The notes beneath the pieces are model-generated. The model was not told the DNA's origin. It was given only the letters and a program-made list of their open reading frames with translations, and did not search any database. Position numbers and translations under genes: made by a program. Of a stretch of DNA of 64,000 nt, positions 8,552 through 17,843 are shown one piece after another. The stretch is from Silanimonas sp044377035. Its GTDB lineage: Bacteria; Pseudomonadota; Gammaproteobacteria; Xanthomonadales; Xanthomonadaceae. How positions within the stretch are numbered: position 1 is the first letter of the stretch; each line of letters begins with the position of its first letter. The stretch is taken from positions 62,001 to 126,000 of the forward strand of contig NZ_JBILJW010000008.1 in assembly GCF_044377035.1 (NCBI RefSeq). The letters run 5' to 3'.

Positions 8552-10150
8552 ATGCCCACCGCGCCCCGCCACCTCGTTGTCGTCCTCGGCGACCAGCTGA
8601 ACCTCGACGCGGCGGCCTTCGATGGCTTCGACTCGGCACTCGACGCCGTGTGGATGGCCGAGGTGGCGCACGAGGCCACGCAGGTGTGGTCGTCGAAGCC
8701 GCGGATCGCGGTGTTCCTTTCGGCCATGCGGCACTTCCGGGACGCACTTCGCGCCCGCGGTGCCACCGTCCACTACCGGGCGATGGACGATCACCACGCT
8801 CCGACGCTGGAGGCGGCGCTGGCCGAAGACCTCGCCCGGCTGCGTCCCGAGGCCGTCATTGCCGTGACGCCGGGGGAATGGCGCTTGGCGCAGTCGCTGC
8901 CGGCGGTGTGCCGCGAGGCGGGGGTTCGATGGATCGAACGCGATGACGCGCATTTCCTCGCCAGCCGCGAGGACTTCGCGCGCTGGGCCAAGGGCCGGAA
9001 GGAGTACCGGATGGAGTACTTCTACCGCGAAATGCGCCGGCAGCGGGGCGTGCTGATGGACGGCGACCAGCCGGCCGACGGGCAGTGGAACTTCGACCAC
9101 GACAACCGCGAGGCCTTCGATGCGCGCGGTCCCGGCTTCCTGCCAGCGCCGATCCGTTTCGAGCCCGATGCCACCACCCGCGAAGTCATCGCACTGGTGG
9201 AGCGCCGCTTCGCCGCGCATCCGGGGCGCCTTGAATCGTTCGACTGGCCGGTGACGCCCGAGGATGCCGAGGCCGCCCTGCAGGATTTCATCGCGAACCG
9301 CCTGCCGCTGTTCGGCCGCTACCAGGACGCGATGTGGACCGGCGAGCCCTGGCTCTACCACTCGCGGATCAGCGCCGCGCTGAACCTCAAGCTCCTCGAC
9401 CCGCGCCGCGCCATCGCGGCGGCGGTCGAGGCGTGGCAGGAGGGCAGGGCGCCGCTGGCGGCGGTCGAGGGTTTCGTGCGGCAGGTGCTGGGCTGGCGCG
9501 AGTTCATCCGCGGCATGTACTGGCTGCGCATGCCCGCCTTCCTCGAAGACAACGCGCTGGACGCGCAGGAGCCGCTGCCGGCCCTGTACTGGACCGGTGC
9601 CACCGACATGCGTTGCCTTGCCGAGGCCGTGGGGCAGACCCTCGACCACGGCTACGCGCACCACATCCACCGGCTGATGGTGACGGGGCTGTTCGCCCAG
9701 CTCGTCGGCGTCGAACCGCGGCGGGTGCACGAGTGGTACCTCGCGGTGTACGTCGACGCGGTCGAATGGGTCGAGCTTCCGAACGTGCTGGGCATGAGCC
9801 AATACGCCGACGGCGGCAAGATGACCAGCAAGCCCTACGTGGCCAGCGGCAAGTACATCGAGCGCATGTCGAACTACTGCGCGAATTGCCCCTACGACCC
9901 GGCGAAGGCCATCGGCCCGAAGGCCTGCCCGTTCACCACGCTCTACTGGGACTTCCTCGACCGCCACCGCGAGCGCTTCGAGCGCCACCCGCGCACGGCC
10001 CTGCAGTGGAAGAACCTCGCACGCAAGCCCGAGACCGAACTCGCCGCCATCCGCGAGGCCGCCGCTGCGCTGCGGACGAGGCTGCGCGCCGCCCCCACCC
10101 CCGACCCCGCATTCCAGACGGGCCCCGTGCCCGAGGAGACGAACCCATGA
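8552..10150 (+). CDS. Cryptochrome/photolyase-related protein, Fe-S (FeS-BCP, prokaryotic 6-4 photolyase) type
   Basis: A 532-residue flavoprotein of the bacterial cryptochrome/(6-4) photolyase group, which uses light to repair UV lesions or to signal. The N-terminal domain begins LVVVLGDQLNLDAAAF, where the GDQL motif is typical. The helical FAD domain holds the four cysteines expected to bind a [4Fe-4S] cluster: one in DMRCLAEA (about 355), two in YCANCPYD (about 441-444), and one in KACPF (about 458). HHIHRLMVTGLFAQLVGV and YADGGKMTSKPYVASGKYI match the Agrobacterium PhrB group. It heads an operon whose next gene overlaps it by 4 bp and which ends in a conventional photolyase. Whether it repairs 6-4 products is inferred from the family. 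Confidence 0.9.
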   Translation: MPTAPRHLVVVLGDQLNLDAAAFDGFDSALDAVWMAEVAHEATQVWSSKPRIAVFLSAMRHFRDALRARGATVHYRAMDDHHAPTLEAALAEDLARLRPEAVIAVTPGEWRLAQSLPAVCREAGVRWIERDDAHFLASREDFARWAKGRKEYRMEYFYREMRRQRGVLMDGDQPADGQWNFDHDNREAFDARGPGFLPAPIRFEPDATTREVIALVERRFAAHPGRLESFDWPVTPEDAEAALQDFIANRLPLFGRYQDAMWTGEPWLYHSRISAALNLKLLDPRRAIAAAVEAWQEGRAPLAAVEGFVRQVLGWREFIRGMYWLRMPAFLEDNALDAQEPLPALYWTGATDMRCLAEAVGQTLDHGYAHHIHRLMVTGLFAQLVGVEPRRVHEWYLAVYVDAVEWVELPNVLGMSQYADGGKMTSKPYVASGKYIERMSNYCANCPYDPAKAIGPKACPFTTLYWDFLDRHRERFERHPRTALQWKNLARKPETELAAIREAAAALRTRLRAAPTPDPAFQTGPVPEETNP

Positions 10151-10908
10151 CTTCGACCTGCCTCATCACCGGCGGCTCCGGCGGCATTGCCCGCGCCATC
10201 GCGGCCACGCTGCGCGCGCAAGGCTGGCACGTCGCCCGCGCCGGGCGCTCGCTGGAACGGCTCGATCCGGCGGACGGCGACCTGCTGATCGAGGCCGATG
10301 TCGCGACGGAGGCCGGTGCGATCAAGGCCGTGAACGAGGCGACCGTCGCGTTCGGCGCGTTGCCCGATGCGGTCGTGAACGCCGCCGGCGCGATCCTGCT
10401 GGCGGGCATCACCCGCACCAGCGAGGCCCAATACCGCGACTGCCTCGCCGCCAACCTCGACACCGCGTTCTTCACCGCGAAGGCTTACGTGGCCGCGCTG
10501 CAACAGGCGCAAAAGGACGGCGGCAGCGCGGCAGGGCGCCTGCTGATGTTCTCCTCCGTGGCCGCGGGCATCGGCGTCGGCAACCACGCCGCCATCGCGA
10601 TGGCGAAGGGCGCGATCGAAGCGCTGGTGCGCTCGCTGGCCGCCGACCACTCGGCCATGGGTCTGCGCGTCAACGCCATCGCGCCGGGCCTGATGGCCAC
10701 GCCGCTGACCGCGAAGCTCGTCGCCAACGAAGCCTCGAAGAAAGCGATCAGCGCGCAGTACCCGCTCGGCCGCCATGGCGAAGCCGAGGACGCCGCGGCG
10801 CTCGCCGCCTTCCTTCTCGGTGCGGGCGGCGATTGGATCAACGGCCAGGTCATCGCGCTGGACGGCGGCTTCACCGCGGTGCGGCCGATGGTGAAGGTGT
10901 CCGGATGA
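10147..10908 (+). CDS. SDR-family protein lacking the catalytic tyrosine
   Basis: A 253-residue short-chain dehydrogenase-like protein inside the photolyase operon, overlapping its neighbours by ATGA on both sides. The Rossmann motif is intact (ITGGSGGIA, residues 7-15), as are the NAAG stabilising motif (78-81), Asn103, the catalytic Ser in FSSVAA (136-137) and PG in AIAPGL. The YxxxK motif instead reads I150-A-M-A-K154: Ile replaces Tyr while the Lys is kept. The redox reaction of classical SDRs is therefore doubtful. It may bind nucleotide as a partner of the photolyases or use another proton donor. Similar Tyr-less SDRs beside photolyase genes are, as I recall, a recurrent arrangement. 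Confidence 0.82.
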   Translation: MTSTCLITGGSGGIARAIAATLRAQGWHVARAGRSLERLDPADGDLLIEADVATEAGAIKAVNEATVAFGALPDAVVNAAGAILLAGITRTSEAQYRDCLAANLDTAFFTAKAYVAALQQAQKDGGSAAGRLLMFSSVAAGIGVGNHAAIAMAKGAIEALVRSLAADHSAMGLRVNAIAPGLMATPLTAKLVANEASKKAISAQYPLGRHGEAEDAAALAAFLLGAGGDWINGQVIALDGGFTAVRPMVKVSG

Positions 10909-12344
10909 GCCGCGCGCTCGTCTGGTTCCGCCGCGACCTGCGGCTGGACGACCACCCCGCGCTGCAGGCCGCGCTGGAGGCTGGGCATGCGCCGGTGCCG
11001 GTCTACATCCACGCGCCGGAAGAGGAGGCCCCGTGGGCGCCGGGTGCCGCTTCGCACGCGTGGCTGGACCGCTCACTGCACTCACTTCGCGAGGCGCTTC
11101 GCGCGATCGGCAGCGACCTCATCATCCGTCAGGGCCCGAGCATCGAGACGCTTCTGGCGCTGGCGAAGGAGTGCGAAGCCGAAGCGGTGTACTGGCACCG
11201 CCTGTACGAACCGGCCAGCATCGCCCGTGACTCGGCCACCAAGGCGGCTCTCAAGGCCGCCGGACTGCAGGCGGAAAGCCACAACGGCGCGCTGTTGGCC
11301 GAGCCCTGGACGGTGAAGACCGGCAACGGCGACCCCTATCGCGTGTTCACGCCCTTCTGGAAGAACGCGCGGCAGGCGCTGGAGGGCAACACGACGCTCG
11401 AGGCCCCGAAGGCCCTCCCGGCGGTGCCGAACGTCCCCGCGCTCGACATCGAGGCGCTCGGGCTTCGCCCGCACGAGCGCGAGGGTGGATGGGATCTCGG
11501 CTTCTGGCAGCACTGGCAGCCGGGCGAAGCCGGCGCCGCGGAACTGCTCGAGGCCTTCATCGACGGCGCACTGCACGGCTACAAGGAGCAGCGCAATTTC
11601 CCCGACCGCACCGGCAGCTCGAAGCTGTCGCCACACCTGCATTTCGGCGAGATCTCGCCGCGGCGCATCGTCGCCGCGCTGCAGTCGGCCCGCGTGCCGG
11701 CCAAGTCGCAGCCGGATCTGGACCACTACCACTCGGAACTGGGCTGGCGGGAATTCAGCCACCACCTGCTGTTCCACTTCCCGCACACCAGCGACGACAA
11801 CATGAACCCGCGGTTCAAGGAGTTCGCATGGGCGGAGGTCGATCCCGCCCATCTCGAGGCCTGGCAGCGCGGCCGCACCGGCGTGCCGATCGTCGACGCC
11901 GGCATGCGTGAGCTCTACGCCACCGGCTGGATGCACAACCGCGTGCGCATGGTGGTGGCCAGCTTCCTGACGAAGAACCTGCGCTACCACTGGATCCACG
12001 GCGCACGCTGGTTCTGGGACACGCTGGTCGACGCCAGCCTGCCGAACAACACCCAAGGCTGGCAGTGGACGGCTGGCACCGGCGCCGACGCCGCGCCGTA
12101 CTTCCGCATCTTCAGCCCCACCTCGCAGGCCGAGAAGTTCGATCCGAAAGGCGCCTACATCCAGCGCTGGGTGCCGGAATTGGCGAAGGTCCCGGCGGCG
12201 GCGCTCGCCGAGCCCTGGACGCACGGCGAGTTGCTCGCCCGCCTTGCCCCCGGCTATCCCCGGAAACCCATCGTCGACCCCAAGGCCAGCCGCGCAGAGG
12301 CGCTGGCCGCCTATTCCGGCCCGAAGTCCTTGCCGCACGACTGA
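10905..12344 (+). CDS. phrB: Deoxyribodipyrimidine photolyase (class I CPD photolyase)
   Basis: A light-driven flavoenzyme that splits cyclobutane pyrimidine dimers. The 479-residue protein has the N-terminal photolyase domain (ALVWFRRDLRLDDHPAL), then the FAD domain with GSSKLSPHLHFGEIS, ELGWREF, and the signature run TGWMHNRVRMVVASFLTKNL followed by GWQWTAGTGADAAPYFRIFSP. The Trp residues of the electron-transfer chain lie in the matching conserved blocks. The ATG at 10905 overlaps the SDR stop by 4 bp, so all three repair genes are translationally linked. Confidence 0.94.
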   Translation: MSRALVWFRRDLRLDDHPALQAALEAGHAPVPVYIHAPEEEAPWAPGAASHAWLDRSLHSLREALRAIGSDLIIRQGPSIETLLALAKECEAEAVYWHRLYEPASIARDSATKAALKAAGLQAESHNGALLAEPWTVKTGNGDPYRVFTPFWKNARQALEGNTTLEAPKALPAVPNVPALDIEALGLRPHEREGGWDLGFWQHWQPGEAGAAELLEAFIDGALHGYKEQRNFPDRTGSSKLSPHLHFGEISPRRIVAALQSARVPAKSQPDLDHYHSELGWREFSHHLLFHFPHTSDDNMNPRFKEFAWAEVDPAHLEAWQRGRTGVPIVDAGMRELYATGWMHNRVRMVVASFLTKNLRYHWIHGARWFWDTLVDASLPNNTQGWQWTAGTGADAAPYFRIFSPTSQAEKFDPKGAYIQRWVPELAKVPAAALAEPWTHGELLARLAPGYPRKPIVDPKASRAEALAAYSGPKSLPHD

Positions 12345-12381
12345 CAAGCGCGGCATCCTGCCCCCAACAGGGGAGGGGACG

Positions 12382-13941
12382 ATGGCGACGCGGAAATCCA
12401 CGCGGGACACGGCATCCAGCGCACCGGCCAAGGCCCGGACGCCCGCGCAGCGCACCGGGGCACCGGAGCCGTCGGCCGAAACACCGCCGCCACGCCGCCG
12501 TCGCCGCGAGCCGATGTCGCGGGTCGACACGGCGTGGTTGCGCATGGAGCGCAGCACCAACCTGATGATGATCACCTCGGTGATGATGTTCGAGTCGCCG
12601 CTGGCGCTCGACCGCCTGAAGAAGGTCATCAAGGATCGATTCCTCGCCTATCCCCGCTTCCGCCAGAAGGTGGTCGAGACGGCGATGGGCCCGCACTGGG
12701 AAAACGATCCCGATTTCGACATCGACTGGCACGTGCGCCTCTCGGCCCTGCCAGGACGCGGTGGCAAGCGCGAGCTCGAACGCTTCGCCAGCCACATGGC
12801 GAGCACGCCGCTCGACCAGACCAAGCCCTTGTGGCAGTTCCACCTGGTCGAACGCTATGGCGGCGGCTCCGCAGTGGTCTGCCGCATCCACCATTGCTAC
12901 GCCGACGGCATCGCCCTGGTGCAGGTGCTGCTCTCGATGACCGACGTCGAGGCCCAGCCGCAGAAGTCCGAGCCGCTGACGAAGCGCTGGTTGAAGAAGG
13001 AAGAGCACGCCAAGGTCGCTCAGCGCGTCGGCGCCATCGGCCGCTACGTCCAGATGGGCGAGAAGGTGCTCGAGAAGGGCATGGATTTCGCCCGTGATCC
13101 CTCGCTGGCCGGCGTGCTCGCCAACGAGGGCATGGAGCTCGCCAAAGAACTCGCTTACGCGCTGGCGCTCGAGGACGACCCGTCCACCGTGCTGAAGATG
13201 CCGCTGGGCGTGAGCAAGCGCTGCGCCTGGGCCGAGCCGCTCACCCTCGCCGACGTGAAGGCCGTGGGCCGTGCGTTCCAATGCACCGTCAACGACGTGC
13301 TGCTCGCTTCCGTCGCCGGTGCGCTGCGCAGCTACCTGATCGAGCGCGGTGAAGTCCTCGACGGCCGCAACATCCGCGTCACGGTGCCGGTGAACCTGCG
13401 CCCGCTGGAACACGCCAAGCAGCTCGGCAACCACTTCGGCCTCGTGTTCCTCGAGCTGCCCGTGGGCGAGCCGAACCCCGTGGCCCGGCTGCAGAAGGTC
13501 GCGGCGAACATGCGCCAGCTGCGCAAGTCGCGGCAGGCGATCATGGCCTTCGGCCTGCTGGCTGCGCTGGGCATGGCGCCAGTGCCGCTGCAGCGCGTCG
13601 CGCTGGAGCTGTTCTCGCGCAAAGCCACCGCGGTTGCGACGAACGTGCCGGGACCGCAGAGCCCCCTGTACCTCGCCGGCAGCAAGATCAAGGACATGAT
13701 GTTCTGGGTGCCGCAAACCGGAGGCATCGGCATCGGTGTCTCCATCCTCAGCTACAACGGGCGGGTGCATTTCGGCCTCATCGCCGATGCGAAGCTGATG
13801 CCCGACCCGGACTCGGTGATCCGCCGATTCGAGCCCGAGTTCGAGAAGCTGGTCTACCTCGCGCTGATGGCGGGCTGGGAGCACGACTTCGGCCCAGAAG
13901 ACGCCGAGGCGCTGATGCCCCTCTCCGACGAGCCCGCCTGA
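12382..13941 (+). CDS. Wax ester synthase/diacylglycerol acyltransferase (WS/DGAT)
   Basis: A 519-residue acyltransferase of the bacterial WS/DGAT family, which makes wax esters or triacylglycerol from acyl-CoA and fatty alcohol or diacylglycerol. The catalytic HHxxxDG motif is present as HHCYADG (about 169-175), and the second family motif ATNVPGPQSPLYLAG lies near the C-terminus. The first 50 residues are an unusual Pro/Arg/Ala-rich, probably disordered tail before MSRVDTAWLRMERSTNLM, where the conserved fold begins. The ATG at 12382 sits behind a very strong GGGGAGGGGACG site. It lies 37 bp after the photolyase operon and directly abuts msrA. Confidence 0.9.
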   Translation: MATRKSTRDTASSAPAKARTPAQRTGAPEPSAETPPPRRRRREPMSRVDTAWLRMERSTNLMMITSVMMFESPLALDRLKKVIKDRFLAYPRFRQKVVETAMGPHWENDPDFDIDWHVRLSALPGRGGKRELERFASHMASTPLDQTKPLWQFHLVERYGGGSAVVCRIHHCYADGIALVQVLLSMTDVEAQPQKSEPLTKRWLKKEEHAKVAQRVGAIGRYVQMGEKVLEKGMDFARDPSLAGVLANEGMELAKELAYALALEDDPSTVLKMPLGVSKRCAWAEPLTLADVKAVGRAFQCTVNDVLLASVAGALRSYLIERGEVLDGRNIRVTVPVNLRPLEHAKQLGNHFGLVFLELPVGEPNPVARLQKVAANMRQLRKSRQAIMAFGLLAALGMAPVPLQRVALELFSRKATAVATNVPGPQSPLYLAGSKIKDMMFWVPQTGGIGIGVSILSYNGRVHFGLIADAKLMPDPDSVIRRFEPEFEKLVYLALMAGWEHDFGPEDAEALMPLSDEPA

Positions 13942-14577
13942 GTGGCCGCGTTCTGCCCGATTCCCGGCCAGGGCCTGCAGGTGGCCCCCGACCAGGTGCC
14001 GATGCCGGCCGTGGACCTCGCACGCGACGACGACATGGGGGTAGCCGTGCTGGCTGGCGGCTGCTTCTGGTGCACCGAGGCGGTGTTCGCCGCTCTCGAC
14101 GGCGTGCTCAACGTGATGCCCGGCTACATGGGCGGCGATGCGGCCACGGCGAACTACGACGCCGTGTGCAGCGGGCGCAGCGGCCATGCCGAGGCCATCC
14201 GCATCAGCTACAACCCGGCGAAGCTCAGCTTCGGCGCGCTGCTCCGGGTGTTCTTCACCGTCGCCCACGACCCGACCCAACGGAACCGCCAGGGCCACGA
14301 CGTCGGCACGCAGTACCGGTCGACGATCTTCCCGCTCGACCACCGCCAGCAACAGGTCGCGGCCGGCTACATCGCCCAGCTCGACGCCGCCGGCGTGTTC
14401 GCAGCCCCCATCGCGACCACGCTCGAGCTCCATGGCGCGTTTTTCCCCGCGGAGGCATACCATCACCGGTACGCCGAGCGGAACCCCGGCCAGCCGTACG
14501 TGGCAGCCGTCGCCCTGCCCAAGCTCGATAAGCTCTACGAACACTTCGGGACATGGACCCGGCGTCAGCCGGATTGA
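13942..14577 (+). CDS. msrA: Peptide-methionine (S)-S-oxide reductase
   Basis: MsrA reduces the S-epimer of methionine sulfoxide in oxidised proteins. The 211-residue protein has GGCFWCTEAVF, with the catalytic Cys41 and Cys44, then PGYMGG, and GHDVGTQYRSTIF and HGAFFPAEAYHHRY, which hold the substrate-binding residues. The GTG start immediately follows the acyltransferase stop with no obvious ribosome-binding site. An internal ATG at 14002 would still keep the active site, so the start is uncertain. The context (photolyases upstream) suggests an oxidative or light-stress role, which is inference. Confidence 0.92.
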   Translation: MAAFCPIPGQGLQVAPDQVPMPAVDLARDDDMGVAVLAGGCFWCTEAVFAALDGVLNVMPGYMGGDAATANYDAVCSGRSGHAEAIRISYNPAKLSFGALLRVFFTVAHDPTQRNRQGHDVGTQYRSTIFPLDHRQQQVAAGYIAQLDAAGVFAAPIATTLELHGAFFPAEAYHHRYAERNPGQPYVAAVALPKLDKLYEHFGTWTRRQPD

Positions 14578-14601
14578 TTGCCTCACCTGGAGATCTTCAG
14601 G

Positions 14602-17217
14602 ATGACGCTCCAGAACCATCGCGCCCCTGCAGCCGTGCCGCAGCACCACCGATCGCCGGTCGAGGCCTCGAGCATCCTCGGGGCTGCGCATGTGGCGATC
14701 GTCGTGCAGGGCCCCGACGGGCAGATCGTCCACTGCAATGCCGATGCGGAACGCGTGCTCGGATTGAGCCGCGAGCAGATGCTGGGGCGCGACTCGCTCG
14801 ATCCGCGCTGGGGCGCCATCACCGCGGACGGGGCCACGTTGCCGGGCGATCGCCATCCCGGGCCGGTCGCACTGCGCACCGGCGAGGCGCAACTCGGCGT
14901 CACCATGGGCATCCGGCTGCCGAACGGCAAGCGCCGCTGGTTGCTGGTCGACTCCGACGTGTTCGAGGCCCCTGGGCTCGGCACCTGCGCGGTGTCGAGC
15001 TTCATGGACATCACCGAGCGGCGTCGACTGGAAGCCTGGCAAGCGCTCACGTTGAACTTGATGGACGAGATGGGGCGCCGGGCGCCGCTCGAGAGCCTGC
15101 TGCTTCGACTCGTGGGCTTCGTGGAAAACCAACTCGCCGGCGCCCGGTGCTCGGTGCAATTGCTGTCGGAGGATCGCCGACGGATTCAGGCGAGCCACTC
15201 GCCGTCATTGCCTAGCGCTTACGTCGCTGCCCTCGAGGGCCTTGAGATTTCCCCGTCGGCCGGCTCCTGCGGCGCCGCGGCCTCGCTGGGAAAGACGGTC
15301 ATCGTCCCCGATGTGTTCAACCATCCGAACTGGGCGCCCTACCTGTTCCTCGCCGAAGCCCACGGTTTCCGCGCCTGCTGGTCGGAGCCGGTCTTCGACG
15401 ACGAAGGGCGTCCGATGGGAACGTTCGCCGTCTACTACGACGAGGTGCGCGAGCCGGAACCGGACGACCTCATCCTGCTCAGGCAATCGGCCAGCCTCGC
15501 GTCCTTGGTGATCCAGCGCGCCTCGGCCCACGAGGATCTGATGCTGGCCGCGGCGCTGTTCGAACAGGGCACGGAGTCCGTCGTGGTCACCGACGCCGGG
15601 CATCGCATCGTGCGGGTGAACCGTTCGTTCGAGCGCCTCACGGGCTTCACCTCCGAGGAGGTCATCGGCCGACGTCCTCCTGACCTGCACGCCGCGTCGC
15701 CGCTGGCCACGCAGGGCCGCAGCATCGAGGAGGACGCGGAGTCGGAAGGCCATTGGCAGGGCGAACTGCTGCTTCGCCGCAAGGACGGCGCCGTGGTGCC
15801 GGTGTGGTTGTCCGTCGTGGCGCTTCATGGGCCGGACGGCCAGATCAGCCACTACCTGCGCACCGCCGTCGACCTTCGCGAAACCAAGGCGCAGGCCGAA
15901 CGCATCCGCCAGCTGGCTTTCTTCGACCCGCTCACCCGGCTCCCGAACCGCGCCCTGGTTACCGATCGCCTGCGCCAAGCGCTGGTGAGCGCGGAGCGGC
16001 GACGTCAGCCGCTCGCCGTGTTGTTCATCGACCTCAATCGCTTCAAGGAAGTGAATGACACGCTCGGGCACGACATCGGCGACAGCGTGCTGGCTGCCGT
16101 CGCGCGACGCTTCGCCAACGTGGTCCGCCCCGACGACACCTTGGGCCGGCTGGGCGGCGACGAGTTCATTGTGATCGCCGATGGCGCGAGCGAGCCCGAA
16201 GCCACGCTTTGCGCCGAGCGGCTGATGGAGGCGCTGGCCGAACCGATCGTCGCGCAGGACCAGCCCTTCGCCCTCGGGGCCAGCGTCGGCATCGCGATGT
16301 ACCCGGGTGACGGCCAGGCACCCGAGGAACTGATGAAGCACGCCGACATCGCCATGTATCGCGCCAAGAGCGCGGGCGGCGGCTTCCGTCTTTACCAGCC
16401 GGAGATGAGCAGTGGCCTCGGCGAGCGGGTGGCGCTGGCCCGCGATCTCCGCTACGCGCTGATGCGCGGCGATGCCCTCAGCCTGCACTACCAGCCGCAA
16501 TTCGAACTCGCCACCGGCAGGCTGAGTGGCGCCGAAGCCTTGATCCGCTGGAACCATCCCACGCTGGGCCCGATCTCGCCGGCGTCGTTCATCCCGCTCG
16601 CGGAAGAGCGATCGATGATGCTCGACGTCGGTGAATGGGTGCTGCGCGCGGCCTGCCGGCAATTGGCGGCTTGGAAGGCGCAGGGCAGGGCGCTGCCCGG
16701 GCGGCTGGCCATCAACGTCTCGGCCCAGCAGCTGGACGCGCCGGACGCACTGGCCCGGGCACGCCGGACGATGGAAGCCCACGGCATCGGCGCGGACGAG
16801 ATCGAGATGGAGCTGACCGAGAGCGCGCTGATGCGCAACATCGACCACGCCCTGGCGGTGATGCGGGAGCTGCGCGATGCGGGAATCGCCCTGTCGATCG
16901 ATGATTTCGGCACCGGCTACTCGTCGCTCGCCTACCTCAAGCGCTTCCCGGTGGATCGCCTGAAGATCGACATGAGCTTCGTGCGTGACATGCTTTCCGA
17001 CCAGAACGATTACGCCATCGTCGGCAGCATCGTCGGCATGGCGCGCCCGCTGCGCCTGGCCACCGTCGCCGAGGGCGTGGAGCACCCGGGCCAAGCCGAT
17101 GCCCTTCGCGAACTCGGCTGCACGCACGCGCAGGGCTACCTGTTCGGACGGCCCGTTCCGGCCTCAGAATTCGCCGACCGCTGGCTTCCCCTCTCTCCGT
17201 TGGCTCCCACTCCATGA
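14602..17217 (+). CDS. PAS-GAF-PAS-GGDEF-EAL cyclic di-GMP protein
   Basis: An 871-residue soluble signalling protein. Sensor modules come first: a PAS domain (about 15-140), a GAF domain (about 150-305) and a second PAS (about 315-435). A GGDEF domain follows with the intact active loop RLGGDEFIVI (about 513-522) and DPLTRLPNR upstream, then an EAL domain with EALIRW (about 643), DDFGTGYSSLAYL and KIDMSF. Both catalytic motifs look functional, so it could make and break c-di-GMP, with sensors deciding the balance. The ATG at 14602 has GGAG 9 nt upstream; a TTG at 14578 is an alternative. No membrane segment is visible. Its stop overlaps the GST start (ATGA). Confidence 0.93.
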   Translation: MTLQNHRAPAAVPQHHRSPVEASSILGAAHVAIVVQGPDGQIVHCNADAERVLGLSREQMLGRDSLDPRWGAITADGATLPGDRHPGPVALRTGEAQLGVTMGIRLPNGKRRWLLVDSDVFEAPGLGTCAVSSFMDITERRRLEAWQALTLNLMDEMGRRAPLESLLLRLVGFVENQLAGARCSVQLLSEDRRRIQASHSPSLPSAYVAALEGLEISPSAGSCGAAASLGKTVIVPDVFNHPNWAPYLFLAEAHGFRACWSEPVFDDEGRPMGTFAVYYDEVREPEPDDLILLRQSASLASLVIQRASAHEDLMLAAALFEQGTESVVVTDAGHRIVRVNRSFERLTGFTSEEVIGRRPPDLHAASPLATQGRSIEEDAESEGHWQGELLLRRKDGAVVPVWLSVVALHGPDGQISHYLRTAVDLRETKAQAERIRQLAFFDPLTRLPNRALVTDRLRQALVSAERRRQPLAVLFIDLNRFKEVNDTLGHDIGDSVLAAVARRFANVVRPDDTLGRLGGDEFIVIADGASEPEATLCAERLMEALAEPIVAQDQPFALGASVGIAMYPGDGQAPEELMKHADIAMYRAKSAGGGFRLYQPEMSSGLGERVALARDLRYALMRGDALSLHYQPQFELATGRLSGAEALIRWNHPTLGPISPASFIPLAEERSMMLDVGEWVLRAACRQLAAWKAQGRALPGRLAINVSAQQLDAPDALARARRTMEAHGIGADEIEMELTESALMRNIDHALAVMRELRDAGIALSIDDFGTGYSSLAYLKRFPVDRLKIDMSFVRDMLSDQNDYAIVGSIVGMARPLRLATVAEGVEHPGQADALRELGCTHAQGYLFGRPVPASEFADRWLPLSPLAPTP

Positions 17218-17819
17218 AGCTCTTCCACAGCCCTGCCAGTTGCTCGCTGTCGCCCGCCATCGCCCTGTTCGAAGCCGGATTCCCGGTGGAACTGGTGAAG
17301 GTGGACCTGCGCAACAAGACCACCGAACACGGCGCCGACTACCGCGCCATCAATCCGCTCGGCTACGTGCCCGCCCTTCAGCTCGACGATGGCGAGATCC
17401 TGGTCGAGGGCCCGGCGATCGTGCAGTTCATCGCCGACCTCGCACCGGCCAGTGGGCTGGCGCCAGCCAATGGCACGCGCGAGCGCTATCGCCTGCAGTC
17501 GGCGCTGGCCTTCATCAACAGCGAACTGCACAAGGGCATCGGCGTGCTGTTCGCGCCCGGCCTCTCCGACGAGGAGAAGGCCGGCATGACGAAGCGCATC
17601 CGCTTCCGCCTCGACCAGCATGAGGCGCAGTGGGGCGAGCGCACGTGGTTCGTCGGCGAAGGTTTCACCGTGGCCGACGGCTACCAGTTCGTGGTGCTGA
17701 ACTGGCTGCAGTTCGTGGGCATGGACCTCGCCGACTGGCCGAAGCTGGCCGCGCATGGCGCACGCGTCCGTGCGCGCCCCGCCGTGCAGGCCGCGATGAA
17801 GGCAGTGGGCCTCGGCTGA
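17214..17819 (+). CDS. Glutathione S-transferase, beta-like
   Basis: A 201-residue GST. The thioredoxin-fold N-domain begins MKLFHSPASCSLSP with Cys10, the residue that contacts glutathione in bacterial beta-class enzymes; NPLGYVPAL and the EGPAIVQFIADL segment match the cis-Pro and Glu/Ser glutathione-binding motifs. The helical C-domain ends with FTVADGYQFVVLNW. The ATG overlaps the stop of the GGDEF-EAL gene by 4 bp, which suggests translational coupling although the functional link is unclear. Substrate unknown. Confidence 0.92.
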   Translation: MKLFHSPASCSLSPAIALFEAGFPVELVKVDLRNKTTEHGADYRAINPLGYVPALQLDDGEILVEGPAIVQFIADLAPASGLAPANGTRERYRLQSALAFINSELHKGIGVLFAPGLSDEEKAGMTKRIRFRLDQHEAQWGERTWFVGEGFTVADGYQFVVLNWLQFVGMDLADWPKLAAHGARVRARPAVQAAMKAVGLG

Positions 17820-17843
17820 GTCGGAACCGCTTTTCCCCAACGC

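Noticed and set aside
12112..15198. A 1,028-codon open frame on the minus strand
   Set aside because: It is antisense to phrB, WS/DGAT, MsrA and the GGDEF-EAL gene, all with clear motifs. Its product is His/Arg/Ala-rich with no recognisable domain, a usual artefact of GC-rich third positions.
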